Below are positions 17,316-25,746 of a stretch of DNA of 64,000 nt, piece by piece. The DNA is from Paenibacillus marchantiophytorum (lineage in GTDB: Bacteria; Bacillota; Bacilli; Paenibacillales; NBRC-103111), in the NCBI RefSeq assembly GCF_014640555.1, contig NZ_BMHE01000021.1, forward strand, positions 46,368 to 110,367, in the 5' to 3' direction. The notes beneath the pieces are model-generated. The model saw nothing but the letters and a program-made list of their open reading frames with translations, did not search any database and was not told the origin of the DNA. How positions within the stretch are numbered: position 1 is the first letter of the stretch; the number at the start of each line of letters is the position of its first letter. The position numbers and the translations under genes were made by a program.

Positions 17316-18289
17316 AAAATTTAATGGACATTTATACAAGAAAGAGAAAAGATATAGCAGCAATCGAAAAAGAACTCGAAGAAAGCGTCTATACGGAGTA
17401 TTCGATGTTAAGAGAAACGTCCGTGCATTTATTGAAAGCAGGCGGCAAACGGATCCGCCCTGTTTTCGTCTTGTTATCTGGAGAGTTCGGGGACTATCAA
17501 CTGCAAACGATGAAGCGGGTTGCCGTGCCGTTGGAATTGATTCACATGGCTTCCCTCGTTCATGACGATGTGATTGATGATGCGAATACTAGACGCGGAC
17601 AGCTGACAGTCCGTTCCAAATGGGATAACCGGATTGCCATGTTTACGGGGGACTATATTTTTGCCAAAGCACTTGGCGTCATTACACAAATTCCTAAGCC
17701 TGCTGTTCATCAGATTATGTCCAAAGCCATTGTTGAGATGTCGATTGGAGAAATGGAACAAATTCGCTTCTTTTTTCATTCTGAACAAACCATCAGAGAC
17801 TATTTATTGCGGATTAGACGTAAAACGGCTTTGTTAATTGCTATATCATGCCAATTAGGAGCCGTGGCTGCTGATGCGCCTGAATGGATCTGCAACAAGC
17901 TGTATTCCTTCGGTTACAATGCAGGCATGGCTTTTCAAATCCGCGATGATATTCTAGATTTGATCGGAACCGAGAAACAAATCGGCAAGCCTCCAGGCAG
18001 TGACGTAAAACAAGGGAATATAACGCTCCCCGTATTGATCGCTATGCAGGATCCAGCACTCAAGCCATTTATTTTAACCGAATTAGAACGCATACATAAG
18101 TTGGATGGGCAAACGGATGTTACTCGCTTCTTGGATGCGATCCGCAACAGCAAAGGAATTGAGCAAGCGGAGGCGCTTTCGCAGAAGTACATTGATAAAG
18201 CGATTGCCGCACTAGATTTGCTGCCGAATACGCAAGCCAAGAAAGATTTGATTGAAATCGCCCATTTCTTTGGCAACCGTTCTTATTAG
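17312..18289 (+). CDS. hepT: Heptaprenyl diphosphate synthase component II
   Basis: The catalytic subunit, 325 residues, of the trans-polyprenyl synthase family. The first aspartate-rich motif is HDDVIDDANTRRG (about 84-96) and the second is FQIRDDILDLIG (about 210-221). GGKRIRPVFVLL supplies the IPP-binding KxxR. It overlaps mqnA by four bases (ATGA) and is the last gene of the menaquinone cluster. Works with HepS encoded 3 kb upstream; the intervening genes all serve head-group synthesis or attachment. Confidence 0.95.
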   Translation: MKNLMDIYTRKRKDIAAIEKELEESVYTEYSMLRETSVHLLKAGGKRIRPVFVLLSGEFGDYQLQTMKRVAVPLELIHMASLVHDDVIDDANTRRGQLTVRSKWDNRIAMFTGDYIFAKALGVITQIPKPAVHQIMSKAIVEMSIGEMEQIRFFFHSEQTIRDYLLRIRRKTALLIAISCQLGAVAADAPEWICNKLYSFGYNAGMAFQIRDDILDLIGTEKQIGKPPGSDVKQGNITLPVLIAMQDPALKPFILTELERIHKLDGQTDVTRFLDAIRNSKGIEQAEALSQKYIDKAIAALDLLPNTQAKKDLIEIAHFFGNRSY

Positions 18290-18369
18290 TCAGACCGTTG
18301 ACGATTTGAGTAATGCAGCCAAAAAGTGTAAAGTAGTGGTAAATACTTAGCTAAGGAGGAAGTCCTTAT

Positions 18370-18813
18370 ATGGAAAAAACGTTTTTGATGGTTAAACCAG
18401 ATGGTGTACAGCGCGGTCTTATCGGTGAAATCGTAAAACGCTTCGAACAGAAGGGTTTTCAACTCGTAGGTAGCAAACTGACGGTTGTTACAAGGGAGCA
18501 AGCAGAGTTCCATTACGCCGAGCATAAAGGGAAAGATTTCTACGAAAGACTGGTGAACTTCATCACATCCGGACCGGTTTTTGCAATGGTGTGGGAAGGC
18601 GATCAAGTGATTCCACTATCGCGCACAGTGATTGGCAAAACCAATTCATTGGAAGCTGCTCCTGGAACAATTCGCGGTGATTATGCGGTACATACGAATT
18701 TCAATCTGATTCATGGGTCGGATTCCCCGGAAAGCGCTGAGCGTGAAATCGGCAACTTTTTTCAGCCGGACGAGCTACTTACATACAGCAAAGTGATTCA
18801 ACAATGGATTTAA
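18370..18813 (+). CDS. ndk: Nucleoside diphosphate kinase
   Basis: A 147-residue phosphotransferase that balances NTP pools. The catalytic histidine is in NLIHGSDSPESAERE (about 113-127), and the N-terminal EKTFLMVKPDGVQRGLIGEI is typical. ATG at 18370 follows AAGGAGG with normal spacing. It has its own short upstream region and ends at a terminator. ndk follows hepT in B. subtilis too. Confidence 0.97.
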   Translation: MEKTFLMVKPDGVQRGLIGEIVKRFEQKGFQLVGSKLTVVTREQAEFHYAEHKGKDFYERLVNFITSGPVFAMVWEGDQVIPLSRTVIGKTNSLEAAPGTIRGDYAVHTNFNLIHGSDSPESAEREIGNFFQPDELLTYSKVIQQWI

Positions 18814-18828
18814 TAGGAGTAAAGAACT

Positions 18829-18867
18829 AAGAATCTGGCATCTTTTTGGATGCAGGTTCTTTTTTTG
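18829..18867 (+). terminator. Intrinsic terminator after ndk
   Basis: Imperfect stem GAATCTGGCATC / GATGCAGGTTC with T-rich loop and a run of seven T. Confidence 0.88.
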
Positions 18868-18941
18868 TCGTTTCGTGAAGGATTCTAGGAGTCGCCTACA
18901 GAATGTTATGGAAGAGAATATGACCGAGGTGGGTGGACAAC

Positions 18942-19724
18942 ATGGAAGATCAAGATTTTTTGTTATTTATAAAAAAAGTAAAAGAACATACGTCCATTGA
19001 TCTAGCCCTATACAAGGAAGCGCAGATGAAAAGACGATTGACCACATTGCGGATGAAACGCGGATACGATACCTTCGTCAGCTTCTTCGATGCGATGATG
19101 AAAAATAAAGAGTTATTTTATGAATTCCTGGATCGCATGACCATCAATGTCTCGGAGTTCTGGCGCAATCCGAATCGTTGGGAATTGGTTGAACAGAAAT
19201 TTGTTCCGGATATGTTGAAGAAGAACCGTCGGTTGAAAGTATGGAGCGCCGCTTGTTCAACAGGGGAAGAACCTTATACGCTGGCTATGATCATGGCAGA
19301 GCAAGGGGCACTGAATGAAGTTCAACTGCTTGCCACAGATATTGATGACGGGGCACTGGAGAAAGCGCGCAAAGGGGTATACCTGGATCGCTCTTTAAGA
19401 GATGTTCCGGACAAATATGTGAAGAAATATTTCCGTCAAGATCAACTGATGTACCATATTACAGATGATTTGAAGAAATCGGTTAAATTTCAGAAGCAGA
19501 ATTTGCTCGTCGATACCTTTGATGCTGGGTTCGACCTCATCGTTTGCCGGAATGTAATTATTTATTTCACAGAAGAAGCCAAGCATGTCCTGTATCAAAA
19601 GTTTTCCAAAGCACTTAAACCAGGCGGGTTATTGTTCGTGGGTTCAACAGAGCAAATCTTTTCACCCGCGCAATACGATCTGGAACCAGCAGATACTTTC
19701 TTTTATCGCAAGAAGGGTGTATAA
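18942..19724 (+). CDS. cheR: Chemotaxis protein methyltransferase CheR
   Basis: A 260-residue SAM-dependent enzyme that methylates glutamates of chemoreceptors. The N-terminal helical domain has YKEAQMKRRLTTLRMKRG and MTINVSEFWRN. The SAM domain starts at VWSAACSTGEEPYTLAM, with ATDIDDGAL and LIVCRNVIIYF. ATG at 18942 is preferred, with GAGGTGG upstream; GTG at 18933 is possible. No other chemotaxis gene is nearby, as in B. subtilis, where cheR also sits between ndk and aroF. Confidence 0.96.
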   Translation: MEDQDFLLFIKKVKEHTSIDLALYKEAQMKRRLTTLRMKRGYDTFVSFFDAMMKNKELFYEFLDRMTINVSEFWRNPNRWELVEQKFVPDMLKKNRRLKVWSAACSTGEEPYTLAMIMAEQGALNEVQLLATDIDDGALEKARKGVYLDRSLRDVPDKYVKKYFRQDQLMYHITDDLKKSVKFQKQNLLVDTFDAGFDLIVCRNVIIYFTEEAKHVLYQKFSKALKPGGLLFVGSTEQIFSPAQYDLEPADTFFYRKKGV

Positions 19725-19857
19725 GATCTTCCATATCTTCCAATACTAAGAGTAACAAAGTCTAAGCTTATCCTGATGCAACAAGTAATTCTAGAAGAAC
19801 ATCAGCTAAGTTTACGGTATCGTTATTTGCTGAGGCAGAAACTCTTAGGGGGCTCAT

Positions 19858-20022
19858 ATGGACAAACGCAAGGTGATCACCGCTTATCGCAGGGGAATGA
19901 TTTCTATTCAGGAGTGTGCGCAAATTTTGGGCGTCGATTCGTCACAGATTACGGGATTGATGAATGATCCCCAGATGGCAGAACTTCCAAGAGTTGTCCA
20001 AAAGCAGCCGATGCTCGGATAA
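19858..20022 (+). CDS. Small hypothetical protein with HTH-like pattern
   Basis: A 54-codon gene behind AGGGGG at proper spacing. The product begins MDKRKVITAYRRGMISIQEC and continues AQILGVDSSQITGLMNDP; the stretch ISIQECAQILGVDSSQITGLM looks like a helix-turn-helix (helix, turn at GV, second helix), followed by a short tail ending PMLG. It is bounded by cheR on the left and a terminator on the right, so it is a separate small gene. I do not recognise the family. It may be a small transcription regulator, but with only one HTH it is too short to be sure. Confidence 0.6.
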   Translation: MDKRKVITAYRRGMISIQECAQILGVDSSQITGLMNDPQMAELPRVVQKQPMLG

Positions 20023-20042
20023 TAGAGCTCCTGATCAGATGT

Positions 20043-20093
20043 TGACACGCTTACGCTAAAGGGATTTTACCTTAGATGCGAGGCGTGTTTTTT
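20043..20093 (+). terminator. Intrinsic terminator before aroC
   Basis: GACACGC ... GGCGTGTTTTTT with a long interrupted stem (TACGC/GCG, AAAGG/CCTTA), closing the small gene at 19858. Confidence 0.75.
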
Positions 20094-20105
20094 GCGTTTG
20101 TGCTG

Positions 20106-20134
20106 TTGCCAAACCTCAGTAGCTATACTATAAT
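20106..20134 (+). promoter_or_regulatory. SigA promoter of the aro/trp supraoperon
   Basis: TTGCCA (20106-20111), 17-bp spacer, TATAAT (20129-20134), about 50 bp before the aroC start. Confidence 0.75.
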
Positions 20135-20191
20135 GACAAAAGGTAATCGCGCGTCAAAGCGCTAAAGTGTTGGATACGGGGGGAACGGATA

Positions 20192-21355
20192 GTGAGATAT
20201 TTAACAGCAGGTGAAACGCATGGACCGCAGCTTACTGCGATTATTGAAGGGTTTCCGAGCAATGTAACCCTTAACTTTGAAGATCTTAATTTTCAACTAC
20301 ATAGACGTCAAAAGGGGTATGGTCGCGGCCGTCGGATGCAGATTGAAAAAGATACAGCGACGATTGCAGGCGGTGTGCGCCATGGCAAAACAACTGGAGC
20401 TCCAATTGCCCTTGTTGTTGTTAATAACGATTGGAAACATTGGACAACCGTAATGGGCATTGAGCCTGTTGAAGAGGACAACGAAGGCAAACGTCGTGTT
20501 AATCGTCCTCGTCCTGGTCATGCCGATTTGAACGGCGGTCTTAAATATAATCAAAAGGATCTACGCAACATTCTGGAGCGTTCAAGCGCGCGGGAAACGA
20601 CTATGCGTGTAGCAACGGGAGCGGTTGCACGTCAATTGCTTGCTGAGTTCGGGATTAAAGTCGCAGGACAAGTGATTCGAATTGGCGATGTTGAAGTTAA
20701 GCGTCAAGAGCTTCCTGTTGATGAGCTTATTCGCCTTACAGAAGAATCGCCAGTACGCGTTGTGGATAAAGAAGCAGAAGCTCAAATGATCGCGGCTATT
20801 GACGCAGCCAAAGAAGATGGCGATACACTTGGCGGAATTGTTGAAGTTATCATTGAGGGTGTACCTGTAGGTCTTGGCAGCCATGTGCAATGGGATCGCA
20901 AATTGGACGGTAAAATCGCACAAGCCGTACTTTCGATCCAAGCTTTCAAAGGTGTTGAATTTGGAATTGGCTTCGAAGCGGCTGAACGCAGAGGCTCCAA
21001 TGTGCATGATGAAATTTTGTACACGCAGGAAGAGGGCTTTAGACGTAGAACGAACCGCGCAGGCGGTTTCGAAGGCGGTATGACGACTGGCGAGCAAATT
21101 ATCGTTCGCGGTGTAATGAAACCTATCTCAACGCTCTACAAACCGCTGCAAAGCGTAGACATCGATACGAAGGAAGTCTTCACTGCTCAAGTGGAACGTT
21201 CCGATACCTGTGCGGTGCCGGCTGCAGGCGTCATTATGGAAAATGTCATCGCATGGGAAGTTGCGAATGCGTTCTTGGACAAATTCGGCGGCGACTCCAT
21301 CGAGGAAATTCGTGCGAACTTGACGAACTTCCTAGCTCAAGTGGAGAGCTATTAA
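20192..21355 (+). CDS. aroC: Chorismate synthase
   Basis: A 387-residue FMN-dependent enzyme converting EPSP to chorismate. Family signatures are seen: TAGETHGPQL at the N-terminus, RRMQIEKD, NRPRPGHADLNG and LERSSARETTMRVA, and near the C-terminus RSDTCAVPAAGVIMENV. GTG at 20192 begins MRYLTAG. First gene of the aromatic supraoperon (called aroF in B. subtilis). It ends one base before the aroB start. Chorismate is the branch point for TrpE, AroH and MqnA, all encoded in this window. Confidence 0.97.
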   Translation: MRYLTAGETHGPQLTAIIEGFPSNVTLNFEDLNFQLHRRQKGYGRGRRMQIEKDTATIAGGVRHGKTTGAPIALVVVNNDWKHWTTVMGIEPVEEDNEGKRRVNRPRPGHADLNGGLKYNQKDLRNILERSSARETTMRVATGAVARQLLAEFGIKVAGQVIRIGDVEVKRQELPVDELIRLTEESPVRVVDKEAEAQMIAAIDAAKEDGDTLGGIVEVIIEGVPVGLGSHVQWDRKLDGKIAQAVLSIQAFKGVEFGIGFEAAERRGSNVHDEILYTQEEGFRRRTNRAGGFEGGMTTGEQIIVRGVMKPISTLYKPLQSVDIDTKEVFTAQVERSDTCAVPAAGVIMENVIAWEVANAFLDKFGGDSIEEIRANLTNFLAQVESY

Positions 21356-21356
21356 T

Positions 21357-22451
21357 ATGAGAGAACTCACGGTAGAACTTGGCGAAAGGTCCTATCCGAT
21401 TTATATTGGTCAAGGGATTATTAACCAAATCGTTGCATACTTCGACCGTGCGAAGCTTAGCCGCAAGTCGCCACTGCTCATCGTGACCGATGAGACTGTG
21501 GCTCCTCTGCACTTGGAGCGCGTCTTGACGCTGCTCCGCGAAGGCGGCTTCGCGGTTACAGCCTGCGTCGTCCCGGCAGGCGAAACATCCAAGTCCCTCG
21601 CGCAGCTCGAGGGAATCATCACAGCCGCCCTCCAGGCGGGCCTTGATCGCAGTTCGGCGATCTTGGCCCTGGGCGGAGGCGTGGTCGGCGATCTCGCCGG
21701 CTTCGCCGCGGCGAGCTTCATGCGCGGGGTCCGCTTCGTGCAGATCCCGACGACGATCCTTGCCCACGACAGCTCTGTCGGAGGCAAGGTGGCAGTGAAC
21801 CATCCGATGGCGAAGAACATCATCGGGGCGTTTCACCAGCCCGAACTCGTGCTGTTCGACATCGAATTGTTGTTAACCCTGCCGCCCCGCGAAGTAAAAG
21901 CGGGACTATCGGAAGTGATCAAGCATGGTTTGATTTGGGACGCGGAATTCACGCAGTGGTGCGCTGATCATGCAGATGAGCTGCTTGACCTTGATCCGGA
22001 TGCGCTGAGTTATGCGCTATACATAGGTTGTAAAGTGAAATCGATCGTGGTGTCTCAAGATGAGCGAGAAAACGATCTGCGTGCGATCCTCAATCTAGGA
22101 CATACGATTGGGCATGCGCTGGAAGCTGTTGCTGGTTATGGGGAATTGCTGCATGGCGAGGCCATCGCGATTGGGATGGTTGGCGCAGCCAAGCTCGCTC
22201 AGCAGTTCGGATACGGGGAAGAAATCCACAAAGTAACCAAAGATATGTTCCAAAAGTATGGCTTGCCAGTTCGCATACCTGCTCATTTGGATACAGACAG
22301 CATTATGAGCGCTATGACGCATGATAAGAAATTCAAAGAAGGCACGATGGTTTATATTATTCCGACGGAAATCGGTAAAGTGGAAATCCGCAAGGATGTT
22401 ACCGTTCATCAAGTCAGAGAAATTGTCGAGCTTCTAAAAGAGGAGAGTTAG
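21357..22451 (+). CDS. aroB: 3-dehydroquinate synthase
   Basis: A 364-residue NAD- and zinc-dependent enzyme for the second shikimate step. Seen: LALGGGVVGDLAGFAAASFMR (shorter core GGGVVGDLAG), QIPTTILAHDSSVGGKVAVN, and zinc ligands in the LNLGHTIGHALE and GELLHGEAIAIGM segments. ATG at 21357 follows the aroC stop by one base; coupling is expected. Bases about 21500-21900 are clearly richer in G and C than the rest of the gene, with long open frames on the reverse strand as a by-product. Confidence 0.96.
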   Translation: MRELTVELGERSYPIYIGQGIINQIVAYFDRAKLSRKSPLLIVTDETVAPLHLERVLTLLREGGFAVTACVVPAGETSKSLAQLEGIITAALQAGLDRSSAILALGGGVVGDLAGFAAASFMRGVRFVQIPTTILAHDSSVGGKVAVNHPMAKNIIGAFHQPELVLFDIELLLTLPPREVKAGLSEVIKHGLIWDAEFTQWCADHADELLDLDPDALSYALYIGCKVKSIVVSQDERENDLRAILNLGHTIGHALEAVAGYGELLHGEAIAIGMVGAAKLAQQFGYGEEIHKVTKDMFQKYGLPVRIPAHLDTDSIMSAMTHDKKFKEGTMVYIIPTEIGKVEIRKDVTVHQVREIVELLKEES

Positions 22452-22454
22452 TTC

Positions 22455-22841
22455 ATGTTCTTGAGGGGAATTCGTGGTGCGACGACGGTTGAACATAATG
22501 AAGCAGAAGAAATTTTAACGGCTACCGGAGAATTGCTGCGTGCTATTGTAGAAGCCAATGATTTTCATCCGGAAGATATTTGTTCCGTATTCATTACGGT
22601 GACTCAGGATATTACAGCAACGTTCCCAGCGCGCGCGATTCGTACGTTGGATGGTTGGGAATTAGTTCCACTCATGTGTTCACTTGAGGTACCGGTTGAG
22701 AATTCATTGCCCAAATGCATTCGTTTAATGGTGCAGGTCAACACAACGAAAAGCCAAGCCGAAATCAACCATGTTTATTTAAAGGAAGCTAAGGCATTAA
22801 GACCTGATATTGTTAAATTGACAAATGAAGCAACACGGTAG
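22455..22841 (+). CDS. aroH: Chorismate mutase, AroH class
   Basis: A 128-residue monofunctional chorismate mutase of the trimeric AroH fold, converting chorismate to prephenate for TyrA. N-terminus FLRGIRGATTVEHNEAEEI and the active-site strand AIRTLDGWELVPLMCSLE are typical, and the C-terminal NTTKSQAEINHVYL matches. It starts three bases after aroB. Its last codons hold a promoter for the trp leader, and the TRAP-binding region begins within a dozen bases of the stop codon. Confidence 0.94.
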   Translation: MFLRGIRGATTVEHNEAEEILTATGELLRAIVEANDFHPEDICSVFITVTQDITATFPARAIRTLDGWELVPLMCSLEVPVENSLPKCIRLMVQVNTTKSQAEINHVYLKEAKALRPDIVKLTNEATR

Positions 22842-22847
22842 TATAGT
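22818..22847 (+). promoter_or_regulatory. Internal SigA promoter of the trp operon
   Basis: TTGACA (22818-22823), 18-bp spacer, TATAGT (22842-22847), lying in the last codons of aroH. Start of transcription would fall near 22854, at the first TRAP triplet. Confidence 0.7.
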
Positions 22848-22852
22848 GGAAT

Positions 22853-22915
22853 TAGTTGAGTTGAGGCAAGTAGAGCAGAGTTTAGTCGAGTAGAGCTGAG
22901 CCCAGATGAGCTGAG
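22853..22915 (+). promoter_or_regulatory. TRAP-binding site in the trpE leader
   Basis: Thirteen NAG triplets start at exactly every fifth base from 22853 to 22913: TAG, GAG, GAG, AAG, GAG, GAG, TAG, GAG, GAG, GAG, CAG, GAG, GAG. Eleven are GAG or UAG, matching the 11 subunits of TRAP, encoded by mtrB in this window. Spacers are two bases throughout. Binding would mask GAGTAGAG (22888-22895), which otherwise can pair with the 5' arm of the downstream terminator. Confidence 0.95.
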
Positions 22916-23034
22916 AAAAGGTAACAGAGGTATGTATAGGTGGATTGCGACTCCCAGGGAGCCGTCTATTTCTTCATACATAGCCATGTCTTCTTTTTTC
23001 ATATTCTTCTTGATCTTCTACTGTAACTAAAGTC

Positions 23035-23061
23035 AACCTCTACTCCGGTAGAGGTTTTTTT
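23035..23061 (+). terminator. trp attenuator terminator
   Basis: Stem AACCTCTAC/GTAGAGGTT (9 bp), loop TCCG, then T. CTCTACTC (23038-23045) is complementary to GAGTAGAG in the TRAP site, giving an 8-bp antiterminator. A further hairpin between them (TATGTAT 22931-22937 with ATACATA 22976-22982) brings the two parts together. Confidence 0.92.
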
Positions 23062-23128
23062 GATTCACCAAATAGAGGGATGAGCACCGCAAAGACGAGC
23101 TGCTCGTAAGCTGAGAGGGGATGTTTCC

Positions 23129-24676
23129 ATGTATACACCTGAAATTCAAGAAGTGATTCGTTTAGCCAAAAATTATAATCTCATTCCGGTTGTGCGCCAT
23201 TTATTAGCGGATACCGAAACGCCGATACGTGTTTTTCAACATCTGTATCAAGAAAAGCGAGCATTTCTATTGGAAAGTGTAGAGGGCGGCGTCAAATGGG
23301 CTCGTTATTCCTTCATCGGCAGCGATCCCTTCTTAATGATTAAGGCGAAGCATGGAAAAACGATGATTGAAACTCACACGGAGAATAAGATTACCGATGA
23401 GAAGCCCATCGACGTGTTGAAAGCTTACTTGCGTTCGTATTCCAGTCCGCAGCTAGCGGACTTGCCGAGGTTTACGGGTGGTGCTGTCGGCTTTTTCGGA
23501 TACGATTTACTGCAATATTATGAGAAACTGCCCGCGCATCAGATTGATGATTTGCAGATGAACGATATCCAATTCATGTTCTGTGATCAAGTCGTCGTAT
23601 TCGATCATTTCAAGCAGCAGATTAAGGTTATCTCCAACGTACATGTGCCGCAGTTTGCAACGGATGCTGACATCGTCAATGCTTACCAAGCGACTTGCGC
23701 CAAAATCGATGCTACAATTGAGAAAATTAAGCGTCCGCTGAGCTATGACACGATGACTCATAATCCGATCGTCAGCGAACCGGATCTCGGCGAAATTCGT
23801 TCTAATATTACCAAAGAGAAATACATCGCAAATGTAAACAAAGCCAAAGAATATATTCGTGCAGGCGATATTTTTCAAGTGGTGCTATCGCAGCGTTTTG
23901 AGATTGAAACGAGTGTTTCACCGCTGCAAGTGTATCGTGTGCTTCGCACTATGAATCCTTCGCCTTACATGTATGTGCTCAAAATGGATGACGAAGTTAT
24001 CGTAGGCACATCGCCAGAGCTGCTGGTGCGTGTCGAAGAGGATAAGGTTGAAACGCGGCCGATCGCTGGCACCCGGCCGAGAGGCAAGACGCCTGCTGAG
24101 GATTTAGCTCTGGAACATGAGCTGCTTGCCGATGAGAAAGAGCGTGCGGAGCATTTGATGCTGGTTGACTTGGGACGGAATGATATCGGTCGTGTTTCCG
24201 AATTCGGGACAGTGAAATGCGATACTTTTATGGATATTGAACGCTACTCGCACGTCATGCACATCGTTTCCAATGTAACGGGTAAAATTGCCAAAGATAA
24301 AGATTTCTTCGATGCTTTTCTATCCTGCATGCCTGCGGGGACAGTTTCTGGAGCTCCCAAGCTGCGAGCTATGGAGATTATTGCTGAATTGGAGCCAGAG
24401 TCCCGCGGTTCATACGCCGGAGCGATCGGCTATCTAGGGTTTTCAGGGAATATGGACACCTGCATCACGATCCGTACGATTATTTTCAAGAATGGCAAAG
24501 CTTACGTTCAAGCTGGGGCTGGCATTGTCTGGGATTCGGTTCCTGAAAGTGAGTACCAAGAAACGGTGAATAAAGCGACTGCATTGCTCAAATCAATTCG
24601 GATGGCTGAGGCCATGTTCAGTCCTGAACCAAAGCCGGTTAGTGATATTAACAAGGATTACTTTGTTAACTCTTAA
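23129..24676 (+). CDS. trpE: Anthranilate synthase component I
   Basis: A 515-residue chorismate-utilising enzyme forming anthranilate. The tryptophan feedback site LLES is visible in AFLLESVEGG (about residue 48), and the catalytic half contains FQVVLSQRFE, GTSPELLVRV, IAGTRPRG and MPAGTVSGAPKLRAMEI. ATG at 23129 lies 8 bases after GAGAGGGG. No trpG follows, so, as in B. subtilis, the glutaminase subunit must come from elsewhere (pabA-type). Expression is controlled by the TRAP leader just upstream. Confidence 0.97.
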   Translation: MYTPEIQEVIRLAKNYNLIPVVRHLLADTETPIRVFQHLYQEKRAFLLESVEGGVKWARYSFIGSDPFLMIKAKHGKTMIETHTENKITDEKPIDVLKAYLRSYSSPQLADLPRFTGGAVGFFGYDLLQYYEKLPAHQIDDLQMNDIQFMFCDQVVVFDHFKQQIKVISNVHVPQFATDADIVNAYQATCAKIDATIEKIKRPLSYDTMTHNPIVSEPDLGEIRSNITKEKYIANVNKAKEYIRAGDIFQVVLSQRFEIETSVSPLQVYRVLRTMNPSPYMYVLKMDDEVIVGTSPELLVRVEEDKVETRPIAGTRPRGKTPAEDLALEHELLADEKERAEHLMLVDLGRNDIGRVSEFGTVKCDTFMDIERYSHVMHIVSNVTGKIAKDKDFFDAFLSCMPAGTVSGAPKLRAMEIIAELEPESRGSYAGAIGYLGFSGNMDTCITIRTIIFKNGKAYVQAGAGIVWDSVPESEYQETVNKATALLKSIRMAEAMFSPEPKPVSDINKDYFVNS

Positions 24677-24705
24677 GGGAGTAGAAACATAGGAGGAATA
24701 GAGTC

Positions 24706-25746
24706 ATGAGTGGACTTATTCATATACAGCAAGCGATCGGGAAAGTGATTGGCGGCAGCCATCTCTCCCGTGAAGAGGCGCGCAGCGTCATGTCCGAGAT
24801 TATGGACGGAGCAGCTACGCCAGCGCAAATCGGCAGTTTGTTGACTGCGCTGCGCATCAAAGGCGAAACACTGGAAGAGATCACTGGATTTGCGGAAACG
24901 ATGCGCAGCAAAGCGATGCAAGTCAACGTGCTGCAAAGCGATCTGCTCGACACGTGCGGGACGGGCGGAGATGGGGCAGAAACGTTTAATATTTCAACGA
25001 CAGCAGCGATTGTAGCTTCAGCAGGCGGCATACGTGTAGCGAAGCATGGCAACCGTGCCATGTCGAGCAAAAGCGGCAGCGCGGACGTTCTGGAAGCGCT
25101 TGGCGTGAAGATCACATTAAGCGGTGAGCAGGCAGCCAAATGCTTGGACAGAACCGGCATCTGCTTCATGTTCGCTCAAGCTTATCATCAGTCCATGAAG
25201 CATGTGGCCGCGCCGCGCCGCGAACTGGGATTCCGGACTGTGTTCAATCTGCTGGGTCCCTTGACGAACCCGGCAGGCGCGGACCGTCAGGTTCTGGGCG
25301 TGTTTGACAGCACGAAAACCGAATTGATTGCGCAGGCACTGCAAGCCCTAGGCTTAAAACGTGCATTGGTTGTCGCCAGTGAGGATGGTTTGGACGAATT
25401 CAGTATTTCGGCACCTACCAAAGTGACGGAACTGAAAGCGGATGTGATCACGACATACCAAATTACGCCGGATGATCTTGGCTTGCGCGCGCACAGCATC
25501 AAAGATGTGATGGGTGGAGATGCTTTGTTGAATGCTGAAATCATTCGTCATATTTTCGCTGGTGAAAAAGGACCTCATCGTGATATCGTACTTGCGAATG
25601 CTGCCGCATGCTTCTATGTAACCGGTCATGTAGGAACCCTGCAGCAAGGTGTGAAGTTGGCCGCGAATGTGATTGACTCCGGAAGCGCTGAACAGAAACT
25701 GAATGACTTAATCCAATATACAGGAGAACTATGCCATGTTTCTTGA
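24706..25746 (+). CDS. trpD: Anthranilate phosphoribosyltransferase
   Basis: A 346-residue enzyme transferring phosphoribose from PRPP to anthranilate. Seen: DTCGTGGDGAETFNIST (PRPP loop), KHGNRAMSSKSGSADVLEALG and HVAAPRRELGFRTVFNLLGP, all diagnostic. ATG at 24706 follows AGGAGG. It overlaps trpC by 11 bases, so translation is coupled. Confidence 0.97.
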   Translation: MSGLIHIQQAIGKVIGGSHLSREEARSVMSEIMDGAATPAQIGSLLTALRIKGETLEEITGFAETMRSKAMQVNVLQSDLLDTCGTGGDGAETFNISTTAAIVASAGGIRVAKHGNRAMSSKSGSADVLEALGVKITLSGEQAAKCLDRTGICFMFAQAYHQSMKHVAAPRRELGFRTVFNLLGPLTNPAGADRQVLGVFDSTKTELIAQALQALGLKRALVVASEDGLDEFSISAPTKVTELKADVITTYQITPDDLGLRAHSIKDVMGGDALLNAEIIRHIFAGEKGPHRDIVLANAAACFYVTGHVGTLQQGVKLAANVIDSGSAEQKLNDLIQYTGELCHVS

